Assembly: GCA_945902955.1 (NCBI GenBank)
Contig: CAMDNO010000001.1
Location: 38,724 to 102,723 of the forward strand
Direction of reading: 5' to 3'
DNA length: 64,000 nucleotides
From: Porphyromonas cangingivalis
GTDB lineage: Bacteria > Bacteroidota > Bacteroidia > Bacteroidales > Paludibacteraceae
Position numbers and translations under genes: made by a program. The notes beneath the pieces are model-generated. The model ran no database searches. It was not told the origin of the DNA and worked only from the letters and a program-made list of their open reading frames with translations. The stretch's first letter is position 1, and each line of letters starts with the position of its first letter. Positions 39,309 through 48,903 of this stretch are shown in pieces.

Positions 39309-42002
39309 TTATTTTACAATCTTATGTACTGTCTCAAAACCATCAGCATCAAGCATTTTGAGTAAATACAAGCCCGAAGGGTAGCTGTACATCGAATAAG
39401 CAAAACGCAATGCGTTAGGCTGTATACAATCCCATATTTTTCCGTTGACAGATACGATAGTTATCTGTTTTATAAGGCTTTGGCTTTCGACATTCAAGGT
39501 TTGAATTACCGGATTTGGATAAATAATGTAAGGCCATTTATTCGCATTCGTAACCGCATCGATGCTGGTAGTCTCGTTGTCGAACCACAAATTCGGCTCA
39601 TAAGGCAAACGCATTAAAACTCGGGACGAATAAGGGGCTAAATGCATCGTGTCCGAATACAATTTGTTATCTAAATCGTACCAATCCCTGCCATCCAAAT
39701 TTACAACTGTTTTCGCATCGGAATAGTTATAGTGAATTTGAGTCAGTTCGTTTGCATTAGGCTTTCGTGCAGTTACTTTTCGGAATGTAATGTTATCTAC
39801 ATTCAGTGTTGCTGGAGCTGTTGCATTTATTTCGAACGCAAGGGTTGCAATATTGATGTTTTGAGGCATTTTTATCACAAACCAGACTTCCCTTTTAAAG
39901 TTTGAAACCGGAAAAGCATAACTTAATAGCGTCCTTTTGGCAGGAATGTCGCGAAGTTGTAAATTAATGGATTGTCGAACGACATTGTTTAGTAAATCAT
40001 TTTCGTTTAGTGCATAACTGAATTTTACTTCGTAGAGCGAATCTTTGACTAACGGAAACGAAGCGTTATAAATGCATTGAATACGGCTGTTGTTGGAATA
40101 AATTTGCAAACACCGGCTGTTGAAAAGCGGGTTATTTTGAATTGTAATTCCATCCTGTGTACCGGCAAGGGTATTCCATGTTAAATTATTTTGTTCTAAA
40201 TCGGCGTTTTCTATTCTGTTTTTAGAGATGCCACGAATAATATATTCAGGTATACGGAACAAATTTTCGTTTGGAGTTTTTTCTGCCCACGAATAGACGT
40301 TAGCCCATTCGTTGAAACTAATGGAGGAGGTGCCATTAACCATAAAATCGCTGAACTGATTGGCATATATATTATTCGTAAAACTTCCGTAATCGTAACC
40401 CGTATCAAATTTTATTGTCGGCTGTGAGGCCGAACCCGCAAAAAAGATATTTTTGCTGAAATTATTTTGTTGAATAGTAGATGTACCTCTGCCCTTTAAG
40501 GTTACAGAAGCTGTTCCGTTATTGTAAAGCGTATTATCCGTAACGATACCCTTAAAAAGATTGTCGTGATAAATCCCATTTCCACCCGAATTAGCAACCA
40601 CATTGTTCTGAATAATATTGTCGTGAAACTGCGATAAAAATTCCGGCCAAATACCATGACCCAAATTAGCCCAGCCTGTCGACGACTCCAGATTTCCCCG
40701 CGTATTGGTGATTATATTGTAACGAATAGTGCTGTACGAACAATTGGTATAAATGGCGCCTCCATCGTTGAGCGTGTACATAGCTGCATTTATGCGGTTG
40801 TATTCTGCAAAATTTTTGTCCGACCCCAACAAAATAGCCGCATAACCGATAGTATCAAATTCGTTGTGCTGTACCCGCACATTATTTCCATTGCTGATAA
40901 TAATGCCACAAGCATGCCACGAGCCATTACCTCCGTAGCCCGGAATGCTTCCGATACGCAGGAATGTATTTTTTTCGATATACGAATTTGGTTGCACAAC
41001 CGAGCGGTTTTGATTCCAGGTAATGGCCGTATTCAGCAAGTCGACAAAACTATTATTTCTGATAATTAAAGCATTAGCTTCCCAGCCAACTTTAATGGCA
41101 ACGCCACCCGAATTGTTGCCAATGTTTTCGAATGTGCAATTTTCAATCAAACTACGCCCGTTAGCAGAAAGTCCAACATCCGTTTGATGTCGGAACGCAA
41201 CATTACGAATAGTAGATGAGCTAATATTCAGTCCATTTGTGCGAGCAGCACCTTCAATGAGCAGATTGTTTGTAGTTGCCGTACCGGTAATAACATAAGC
41301 TTTACCCGAATAATAAACCCATTCGCCAATGGAATCCAACTCTTCAAATTTATTGTCGATGTAGAATTTCCAACCCTCTTCGAAATTGGCATTCGAAACT
41401 GGTGTTACCGTTATTTTATCGGGAGCAGTGGATTGTGAAATTGTGGGCGAATCGAACCACCAACTCCAACGCCGCCATCGCATGGTTGCATTTTTCCAAT
41501 AATCGTTGGGTACCGGACTGTGTGCTGCCAGTTGAGAGCAGTTTAAGGTAAGTCCGCCCGTTGTTAAATCAGTGGAAGTATCAATATTAATCCAACCCTT
41601 GTTTGGCCAGCGTGCAAAAAGCATCAATTTGTTATTCACAAAAAGATTTGATGGCTTCGTAATATTGCTCGAAACAAAAATATTGTTTTTGTAAGTACCC
41701 CAACCCGTAATAATATTGCTCCCACTTATCACCGGTATGGGCAAATTGCTATCGCCAAAAGCATCGATGACAATCCCCGTTTTAGAACTCAAATCAACCG
41801 TTTCGCGAAACACATCGCCCCTGCGTAGCAACATAATATCGCCACTCACTATGTTTTGAGCCGCTTTGGTAATAGTGGTGTAAGCATTTTCGGCGCTTGT
41901 GCCATTACTATTGTTACCTGATAATGATACGTAAACCGTTTTTGAAAATATAAATGAGGAGTTTAACAATAGAAATGCTATCAGAGTCAGAAATTTATAC
42001 AT
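39309..42002 (-). CDS. Right-handed parallel beta-helix protein with T9SS sorting domain
   Basis: 897 aa; KTVYVSLSGNNSNGTSAENAYTTITKAAQNIVSGDIMLLRRGDVFRE; NNVRVQHNEF/NNVVANSGGNGIYHDN coil repeats; YPNPVIQTLNVESQ...YPSGLYLLKM C-terminus. Confidence 0.8.
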   Translation of the reverse strand: MYKFLTLIAFLLLNSSFIFSKTVYVSLSGNNSNGTSAENAYTTITKAAQNIVSGDIMLLRRGDVFRETVDLSSKTGIVIDAFGDSNLPIPVISGSNIITGWGTYKNNIFVSSNITKPSNLFVNNKLMLFARWPNKGWINIDTSTDLTTGGLTLNCSQLAAHSPVPNDYWKNATMRWRRWSWWFDSPTISQSTAPDKITVTPVSNANFEEGWKFYIDNKFEELDSIGEWVYYSGKAYVITGTATTNNLLIEGAARTNGLNISSSTIRNVAFRHQTDVGLSANGRSLIENCTFENIGNNSGGVAIKVGWEANALIIRNNSFVDLLNTAITWNQNRSVVQPNSYIEKNTFLRIGSIPGYGGNGSWHACGIIISNGNNVRVQHNEFDTIGYAAILLGSDKNFAEYNRINAAMYTLNDGGAIYTNCSYSTIRYNIITNTRGNLESSTGWANLGHGIWPEFLSQFHDNIIQNNVVANSGGNGIYHDNLFKGIVTDNTLYNNGTASVTLKGRGTSTIQQNNFSKNIFFAGSASQPTIKFDTGYDYGSFTNNIYANQFSDFMVNGTSSISFNEWANVYSWAEKTPNENLFRIPEYIIRGISKNRIENADLEQNNLTWNTLAGTQDGITIQNNPLFNSRCLQIYSNNSRIQCIYNASFPLVKDSLYEVKFSYALNENDLLNNVVRQSINLQLRDIPAKRTLLSYAFPVSNFKREVWFVIKMPQNINIATLAFEINATAPATLNVDNITFRKVTARKPNANELTQIHYNYSDAKTVVNLDGRDWYDLDNKLYSDTMHLAPYSSRVLMRLPYEPNLWFDNETTSIDAVTNANKWPYIIYPNPVIQTLNVESQSLIKQITIVSVNGKIWDCIQPNALRFAYSMYSYPSGLYLLKMLDADGFETVHKIVK

Positions 42003-42010
42003 GTATAGTA

Positions 42011-42862
42011 TTAGTGCTTTGGATATGAGTTGCTAAGTAAATAAAGTAAGCTTTTTTTCACGCTTTCTATGGGCGAAAAATTATATCTCTCTACTTCCAC
42101 AACATAACATTTAGCCCCAGCCACTTTTGAATTTCTGAAAATAGCATCGAAACCCACCATGCCACTTTCGCCAAGTTCTTTGTTGTCCTTGATGTGAAGA
42201 ATTTCGAATCGTCCGGGGTACTTTTTGAAATAATCCACAGGGCCAAATCCTCCGCGAACTACCCAGTACACATCCATCTGAAAGAAAACTTTTGCAGGGT
42301 CGGTGTTTTTCAACAGATAGTCGTACATAATCTCGTCTTCAATTTTTGTAAACTCAAAACTATGATTGTGGTAACCAAAACGAATGCCTGCTGCGTTGCA
42401 CTTTTCGCCAATGCGGTTGTAATAATCGCAATATGCTTTTAAGTCCGACAATGTTTTAACGGTTGGCATCCAGGGTGCTACCATATAACGCATGCCTGCA
42501 GCTTTGTGCGCCGTAATAGCATTATCCCACCAAGTCCAGATATTATTCCAATTGGCTTTTGAAACATCCTCGGGCAGCGATTCGCCCGTATGCGACGAAA
42601 GTACTTTCAAACCACGTTTTTCTATTTCAGCTCTAAATACTTCAGGTGCTAATCCATAAAATTTACCATCTTTGTAACCTGCCGCTTCAATGCCTGTGTA
42701 GCCCATAGCTGCTACTTTGTCGAGCGTACCACTAAAGTCAGCTTTTATATCGTCGCGTAAAGAGTAGAGTTGCAAGTAGATTGCCTTTTTAGGTGCATTT
42801 TTTGACTCAGAATTGAGGATGACGCTCATAATAATCAGGATTATTAATGCAGTTTTCTTCAT
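42011..42862 (-). CDS. Sugar phosphate isomerase/epimerase-like TIM barrel
   Basis: YLQLYSLRDDIKADFSGTLDKVAAMGYTGIEAAGY; FGYHNHSFEFTKIEDEIMYDYLLKNTDPAKVFFQMDVYWV. Confidence 0.88.
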   Translation of the reverse strand: MKKTALIILIIMSVILNSESKNAPKKAIYLQLYSLRDDIKADFSGTLDKVAAMGYTGIEAAGYKDGKFYGLAPEVFRAEIEKRGLKVLSSHTGESLPEDVSKANWNNIWTWWDNAITAHKAAGMRYMVAPWMPTVKTLSDLKAYCDYYNRIGEKCNAAGIRFGYHNHSFEFTKIEDEIMYDYLLKNTDPAKVFFQMDVYWVVRGGFGPVDYFKKYPGRFEILHIKDNKELGESGMVGFDAIFRNSKVAGAKCYVVEVERYNFSPIESVKKSLLYLLSNSYPKH

Positions 42863-42876
42863 TTTTATTGGATTAA

Positions 42877-43632
42877 TTAATCTAAAATTTTGATTTTAAT
42901 ATTCCGATACCAAACATCATCACCATGATCCTGCAAACCAATAAATCCTTCGTGGTTTACGCCACCCGCATTTAAAAAGTTTTCCCATCCTTTGAACTTA
43001 CTGTTGTCAATCATTTTTTTCCAATCGTCGGTCCATAAATGATATTCGAGTACATTTTCGCCATTCTGTGTATGCAACACTGTACCTTTGAAAACAATAA
43101 TACTTCCTTTGTTCCATTCGCCATAAGGTTTTGAATTTTGTGGATCAGCCGGAATCAGGTCGTAAAGCGAAGCCGACTGACGGTTTCCTTTTTTACCCAA
43201 TCTGGCATCTACGTGATTTTCGTTGTCAAGTATTTGATACTCGGGAGACGATTTCCAGATTGGATCGCCCTGAATTTCCTGAGCCAAGTAAAAAATACCG
43301 CTGTTTCCGCCTTTCGATACTTTCCACTCAAAAGTTAATTCGAAGTTTTTAAATTTACGGTCGAATATAATATCGCCACCATCTTTTGCTCCGGCTTCGC
43401 CCTTTCCCGAACCATTAATTTTGATGGCGCCTTTTTCAATTGTCCATGCTGTAGGCACATCAGTTCGGCCATAACCACGCCAACCTGTAAAATCTTTCCC
43501 ATCGAAGAGGGTAATCCATTCGCTTTTAGCTGCTTTTTTTTGTTTTGCAGGCTTCTTTTTTGCAGCATTTACACTTATTGAGTTACTCATAATTGCTAAA
43601 ATTAGTATGATTGAATAAATTGTTTTTTTCAT
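42877..43632 (-). CDS. DUF1080 (3-keto-disaccharide hydrolase / LamG-fold) protein
   Basis: WITLFDGKDFTGWRGYG...FELTFEWKVSKGGNSGIFYLAQE...EYQILDNENH. Confidence 0.9.
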   Translation of the reverse strand: MKKTIYSIILILAIMSNSISVNAAKKKPAKQKKAAKSEWITLFDGKDFTGWRGYGRTDVPTAWTIEKGAIKINGSGKGEAGAKDGGDIIFDRKFKNFELTFEWKVSKGGNSGIFYLAQEIQGDPIWKSSPEYQILDNENHVDARLGKKGNRQSASLYDLIPADPQNSKPYGEWNKGSIIVFKGTVLHTQNGENVLEYHLWTDDWKKMIDNSKFKGWENFLNAGGVNHEGFIGLQDHGDDVWYRNIKIKILD

Positions 43633-43700
43633 TTTGAAGATATTTTAAATTGTTGAATTTTTATTATTAGAGTTTATATAAGTTAGAATTTTTTCGACCC

Positions 43701-43720
43701 CCAACCCCCTACTGGGGGCT
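43701..43720. repeat. GC-rich palindrome of the kind often dispersed in Bacteroidota intergenic DNA
   Basis: CCCCCtactGGGGG at 43705-43718 between two minus-strand genes; no downstream U-tract on the minus strand. Confidence 0.4.
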
Positions 43721-43749
43721 AAAGGGTGCGATTATAATTTGTAATACCA

Positions 43750-45219
43750 TTAGGGCATTGGAGGTAATTTCCAACCTTCACGGTAGTTGTGTTTAATCAA
43801 CTGTTCGGCAAATGCTTTTGCATTTACAGGTGTCGACATGGTTTTATTGAAAGTTGGATGTCCGTCGGTAATTTTAAATCCGTCCTTTTCCATAAAACTA
43901 ACAGTGGCATCATCGGGAATATTGGTAAATTTCATATTTTGTCCATCCCAATGCAACTCCTGATTTAGGGACTGTAAACGAACACCTAACACACCCATAA
44001 CCACCATTTCGTTGAATGGTCCGGCTTCGGAAAATGGCGAAGCTGTTTCTACACGCAAATCAGCATCTTCCTTGCAGGCACGTACCCAATCCATTTCGTG
44101 ACTTTCGGTAACTACACGTAGTTTGTTGGCTACTTCCGGTTTGCGACCCGAAACCAACCACGGACGCATACCATAACAACCACAAATCAGCGTATCTTTG
44201 GTACCATGAAAAATAACTCCGCCACCGCCATCGTTCAAATTTTTACCAGCAGGAACGCCTGCCGGACGAGTAGGTTGCAAACCACCATCGTACCAATAAA
44301 CTTCCACTTCGGGCATGGCAACCTTGGGCATATTATCGCGAGCAGGGAAAGTGTATTTTACCATTTCGGCATTGGGAGCACACTCGGCCAAAAGTACCGT
44401 AGAGCTTCCTTGAACTTTGGTCGGATAACCCAATTGTAAACCTTTAAAAACAGGATGAAGAATGTGGCAGGCCATATCGCCTAATGCACCTGTACCAAAA
44501 TCCCACCAGCCACGGAAATTCCAGGGCGTGTAAATATGATTGAACGGGCGCATAGGAGCTGGTCCGATAAATAAATCCCAATTCATGGTTGAAGGAATTT
44601 CGTCAACACCGAAAGGTCGTGGCAATCCCTGCGGCCATATCGGACGGTCGGTAAATGCTTCTACTTTGGTAATTTCGCCAATTTCGCCGTTCCAAATCCA
44701 ATTGCAAATAGTACGTACACCTTCGCCGGATGCACCCTGATTTCCCATTTGCGTAGCCAATTTGTGTTTTTTAGCCAGATTCGTCAGCAGGCGCGATTCG
44801 TACACCGTGTGCGTCAAGGGTTTTTCGACATACACATGTTTTCCCATGGTCATGGCATCGGCAGCCACAATAGCGTGCGTATGGTCGGCAGTTGCCACCA
44901 TTACGGCATCGATGCTTTTGCCCAGCTCTTCGTACATTTTACGGTAATCAAAGTACTTTTTGGCATTTGGGAAATGATTGAACACGCGTTCGCTGTATTT
45001 CCAGTCGGTATCGCAAAGCCCGATAATATTCTGACTCTGCATGCTTTTCAGCACCGAAAATCCACGTCCACCAACGCCAACGCCCACAATGTTCAGTTTG
45101 TCGCTGGGCGCAACATGCCCAAATTTTTTACCCAGTACCGACGATGGTACCACAGTTAACCCGATGGCTGCTAATGAGCCAGTCTTTAGGAATTTTCTCC
45201 TTGACATTTCTGACGACAT
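43750..45219 (-). CDS. Gfo/Idh/MocA-family oxidoreductase, Tat-type signal
   Basis: SRRKFLKTGSLAAIGLTVVPSS; IVGVGVGGRGFSVLKSM; VMVATADHTHAIVAADAMTMGKHVYVEKPLTHTVYES. Confidence 0.92.
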   Translation of the reverse strand: MSSEMSRRKFLKTGSLAAIGLTVVPSSVLGKKFGHVAPSDKLNIVGVGVGGRGFSVLKSMQSQNIIGLCDTDWKYSERVFNHFPNAKKYFDYRKMYEELGKSIDAVMVATADHTHAIVAADAMTMGKHVYVEKPLTHTVYESRLLTNLAKKHKLATQMGNQGASGEGVRTICNWIWNGEIGEITKVEAFTDRPIWPQGLPRPFGVDEIPSTMNWDLFIGPAPMRPFNHIYTPWNFRGWWDFGTGALGDMACHILHPVFKGLQLGYPTKVQGSSTVLLAECAPNAEMVKYTFPARDNMPKVAMPEVEVYWYDGGLQPTRPAGVPAGKNLNDGGGGVIFHGTKDTLICGCYGMRPWLVSGRKPEVANKLRVVTESHEMDWVRACKEDADLRVETASPFSEAGPFNEMVVMGVLGVRLQSLNQELHWDGQNMKFTNIPDDATVSFMEKDGFKITDGHPTFNKTMSTPVNAKAFAEQLIKHNYREGWKLPPMP

Positions 45220-45254
45220 ATAGAATTATTTTTTAAGGTAAATATATACTGATT

Positions 45255-46892
45255 TTATCCTTTTGTTATCACTCTTTTATCTTTATCCCAATACATAGTT
45301 CGTCCTTCGAGGTAGGCGCGGGTGCCCATGTGGGCAGTTATTGCCTCTTCGAAAGCGGCTTTTATGTCGCACGAAGGTTGTATACCTTGTCGGATACATT
45401 CAATCCATTCACGCAAGTGCAAAAAAGTGGTATTAAACCGTTTTCCACCAACATACGAAAACAACAAGCCACGCTCGGCAAAATATTTTTCGGTTGGCGA
45501 CGACAGCGCATCGATGCTTTTTCCGGAGGCATATCGATAAAAAACTTCACCGGGCTTTATTATTCCCTTCTCAATTTTGTCCTTGTATTTTTTTGATGAT
45601 GGATCCACTTTTACATTCAGCGTGCCACCAAGTTCAATAGTGGCATCCGTTCCCATAATTATCCGTGGGCGTTCGTTCTGACTGGCTAAAGTAGCCGAAT
45701 AATTCAGGCAGATATCACGGTCGGGAAATTGAAACGAAGATTGTAGCACATCGGGCACGTTACGACCATCTTTAAAAAAATAAACACCACCCGACGAAGT
45801 TGCCGACGCAGGAATACCCAAATTCAGAATATGATTCATGGCATCATACTCATGAGTAAACAAATCGCCACTTAACCCAGTGCCATAATCCCACCAGCAA
45901 CGCCAGCGGAAAAATCGTTCGGCAACATATTTATCACGTGCATCGGGTCCTACGTATATGGCCAATCCAGCCGAAGTCATATACTCTAAATATTCTTTTA
46001 TACGTTGCGGGTCACCTTCGTATTGCTTCCAATCTATGGTATTTTTACTTGCTTCGGGATGCAGTGGATAAACCCATGCACCGTTGGGGTCGTTACGATT
46101 GGTGCTCACTTCCAACAGTGTAACTTTGCCAATCATCCCCTTTTCTATCATTTGTTTGGCGCGGTGATTAATCTCAATTTGTCGTCCCTGATGCCCGAGT
46201 TGAAAAATAACATTGCTGCGTTTTACAGCCTCTTCCACCAAATACGTTTCGGGAACCGTCCATGTTAATGGTTTTTCAACATAAATATGCTTTCCGGCTC
46301 GGGCAGCTTCTATAGTCATAGTGCCATGCCAATGGTCGGGAGTGGCAATAATCACAGCATCGATATCGGGAGCAGCCAACAACTCTTTGTAGGTGTTGTA
46401 CACTTTAGGCATTTTATCAAATTTAGCTCCTAAACCCTGTCTGTCAATATTAGCGCCTGCCCGAACAGCAGCTTTTGCGTTTACACTAAAAATATCGCAA
46501 ACACCGGTTACCTCAACATTTAAAATATCCTGTTCCAAAAAATCGTTGTAACGTGTATTTTCGGGGTCTTTTTCGGCCTGTATTTTTAATTCATTTATAT
46601 GTTCGGGTGTTGCAAAGCCCATTGCCTGCAACAAATACGCACCCCGACCACCAAAGCCAATGACTCCTATACGTACTTTTTCGCCACCATGCCTCACGGG
46701 CTGAACGGCAGGAGCTGCATCAGTATTGAAAATATTACCCGCTATCTGATTTCTGTGTTCAATTGATTTCTTTTTATAAACGCCATAAGCCATTGCTCCC
46801 AGTACAGGTATAGTAGCAAGTGTTTTAAGTGCGTTGCGGCGACCTTCGGAAGGCGATTTATCGGTTGATTTGTTTTCCTTATTTTTAGACAT
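45255..46892 (-). CDS. Gfo/Idh/MocA-family oxidoreductase, Tat-like signal
   Basis: EGRRNALKTLATIPVLGAMAYG; IGVIGFGGRGAYLLQAMG; AVIIATPDHWHGTMTIEAARAGKHIYVEKPLTWTVPE. Confidence 0.92.
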   Translation of the reverse strand: MSKNKENKSTDKSPSEGRRNALKTLATIPVLGAMAYGVYKKKSIEHRNQIAGNIFNTDAAPAVQPVRHGGEKVRIGVIGFGGRGAYLLQAMGFATPEHINELKIQAEKDPENTRYNDFLEQDILNVEVTGVCDIFSVNAKAAVRAGANIDRQGLGAKFDKMPKVYNTYKELLAAPDIDAVIIATPDHWHGTMTIEAARAGKHIYVEKPLTWTVPETYLVEEAVKRSNVIFQLGHQGRQIEINHRAKQMIEKGMIGKVTLLEVSTNRNDPNGAWVYPLHPEASKNTIDWKQYEGDPQRIKEYLEYMTSAGLAIYVGPDARDKYVAERFFRWRCWWDYGTGLSGDLFTHEYDAMNHILNLGIPASATSSGGVYFFKDGRNVPDVLQSSFQFPDRDICLNYSATLASQNERPRIIMGTDATIELGGTLNVKVDPSSKKYKDKIEKGIIKPGEVFYRYASGKSIDALSSPTEKYFAERGLLFSYVGGKRFNTTFLHLREWIECIRQGIQPSCDIKAAFEEAITAHMGTRAYLEGRTMYWDKDKRVITKG

Positions 46893-46904
46893 CGAAATCT
46901 TCTC

Positions 46905-47402
46905 CTATTTATTTTTATTGCTTTTGAAAATAATCTGGTCGAGCCCTATTTGTTTCGACGTTGGAAACAAGACCAAAACCACCACAGCCGCGAGCATAAT
47001 CAAATTGCGGTCAATCCAAAGGTACGAGCCTTCCGATGGTATAATGTAAGTAGCTTCGAGCAGGGGCGGATGCGACAAATAAAACAAGCTCAATAAGGTT
47101 ATTGCTCCAATTCCGGCAGCTTTTGCCAAAAAACCGGTAATCAGAAACAAACCAATTAGTATCAAACCATAGATATTTATCTGATTTACAGCCTGCATTA
47201 CAGAATCGTTGTTGGTAATAAATTCAAAAAACCATACAAACCAACCTTTTGAGTCTTTCAGGTAGCCATAAGCAGTCCAGTTTGGATTTAATAATTTTAC
47301 CAAACCTTCGTACAGAAAATACCAACCAATAAAGACGCGTAATGTAACTAAGGCATAAAGTTGAGGTGCGCTGTAGCTGTTTGTGGTGGTTTGCAATTGC
47401 AT
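46905..47402 (-). CDS. DoxX-family membrane protein
   Basis: 165 aa; LVTLRVFIGWYFLYEGLVKLLNPNWTAYGYLKDSKG, multiple TM segments. Confidence 0.75.
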   Translation of the reverse strand: MQLQTTTNSYSAPQLYALVTLRVFIGWYFLYEGLVKLLNPNWTAYGYLKDSKGWFVWFFEFITNNDSVMQAVNQINIYGLILIGLFLITGFLAKAAGIGAITLLSLFYLSHPPLLEATYIIPSEGSYLWIDRNLIMLAAVVVLVLFPTSKQIGLDQIIFKSNKNK

Positions 47403-47456
47403 AGTGATTTAATTTCAGGATTCTTTTTCTTGTATTGGGAAATTTCTATTTACAAA

Positions 47457-48866
47457 CTATTTTTTTGCTTCAAATTTAAAAACATCCGAAGGGGTTCTGG
47501 CACTAAGCATTAACTTTTCCATTTTACTTACAATTTCGGGATGTTGTGATGCTAAGTTTTTAGTCTCGGCCACATCGTAGGCCAGATTATACAATGCTGT
47601 AGAAGTTCTGGTTTTATCCAAAACATTATAAACCACCAGTTTCCAGTTGTCCATCCGAAGTGCCATTCTACCTCCCAGCTCGTGGAATTCCCAGTACAAA
47701 TAGTTGTGTGTTTTTTGCTTCTTGCCTGTCAGGGAAGGTAAAAACGAAATGCCATCGATTTTATGCTTCGTTTTTACACCTGCCACTTCGCAGAGGGTTG
47801 GCATTACATCCCAAAAAGCTGAAACATGGTTCGAAACCGTGTTTTTTTGAATTTTTGCCGGCCACTTTACTAGCATCGGAACACGAATCCCACCTTCGTA
47901 CAAGTCACGTTTATAACCATTTAGTGGCCCATTGCTGTCGAAAAAATCGGGATCGGCGCCACCTTCCAAATGGGGACCGTTGTCGGAGCTGAAAATTATA
48001 ATTGTATTTTCAGTAAGCCCCAGCCGATTTAATTCGGACACAATTTCGCCCACCTGATCGTCGAGCAAAGTAATCATAGCTGCAAATGCTGTATGACATT
48101 CATCCTGACTATGGTATTTTGCATAGGGATTTTCGGCTTGATTGTATTTTACTTCCGGTGTAAATTTGCCTCTGAACTTAGCCATATACTTCTCTGGTGC
48201 TGCCAATTCGGCATGTGGAATTACGTTGGCATAATACATAAAAAATGGCTTATTTTTATTTTGCCGTATAAAATCCATTGCTTTATCCTGGATTAGTGTA
48301 GGCGCATACACCACTTTATTATCTCCCTGATTTTCGGTAATAACGATTTTATTACTATTATGCCACAAATGTTGAGGATAGTAAGAGTGAGCCAGCGCCT
48401 GACAAATATAGCCATAGAATACATCAAAGCCTTGTTTATTCGGATTGCCTTCTGAATCGATAGTACCTAACCCCCATTTACCAAAAGCACCTGTCGAATA
48501 GCCTGACTGTTTCAGTAATTCAGGAATTGTAACAGTTGCATCCGTTATGGGCCATTGTCCTTCAACAGGCATTTCTTTATTCCCTCTGATAGGAGTGTTT
48601 CCGGTATGCATCCCTGTCATTAACGACGAGCGAGAAGGTGCACTCACAGTACATCCTGAATAATGTTGCGTAAACAACATACCTTCAGAAGCCAGCTTGT
48701 CAATATTCGGAGTCGAAAACTTTTTTTGACCGTAACAACTCAGGTCGCCATATCCCAAATCGTCGGCTAAAATGTAAATTATATTCGGTTTTGCTAATTT
48801 ATTGGCTGCATTTGCCACACAAAATCCGGAAAGTAAAATCCCTGTATAGATATAAGATTTGTTCAT
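47457..48866 (-). CDS. S1-family sulfatase (Ser-type)
   Basis: PNIIYILADDLGYGDLSCYGQKKFSTPNIDKLASEG and VSAPSRSSLMTG. Confidence 0.93.
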   Translation of the reverse strand: MNKSYIYTGILLSGFCVANAANKLAKPNIIYILADDLGYGDLSCYGQKKFSTPNIDKLASEGMLFTQHYSGCTVSAPSRSSLMTGMHTGNTPIRGNKEMPVEGQWPITDATVTIPELLKQSGYSTGAFGKWGLGTIDSEGNPNKQGFDVFYGYICQALAHSYYPQHLWHNSNKIVITENQGDNKVVYAPTLIQDKAMDFIRQNKNKPFFMYYANVIPHAELAAPEKYMAKFRGKFTPEVKYNQAENPYAKYHSQDECHTAFAAMITLLDDQVGEIVSELNRLGLTENTIIIFSSDNGPHLEGGADPDFFDSNGPLNGYKRDLYEGGIRVPMLVKWPAKIQKNTVSNHVSAFWDVMPTLCEVAGVKTKHKIDGISFLPSLTGKKQKTHNYLYWEFHELGGRMALRMDNWKLVVYNVLDKTRTSTALYNLAYDVAETKNLASQHPEIVSKMEKLMLSARTPSDVFKFEAKK

Positions 48867-48903
48867 TTTATTATATTCAATTTATACGCTTAAAGATAGC
48901 TAA

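Noticed and set aside
43701-43720. CCCCC-tact-GGGGG palindrome as a transcription terminator
   Set aside because: On the minus strand it is not followed by a U-tract; it looks more like a dispersed GC-rich palindrome.
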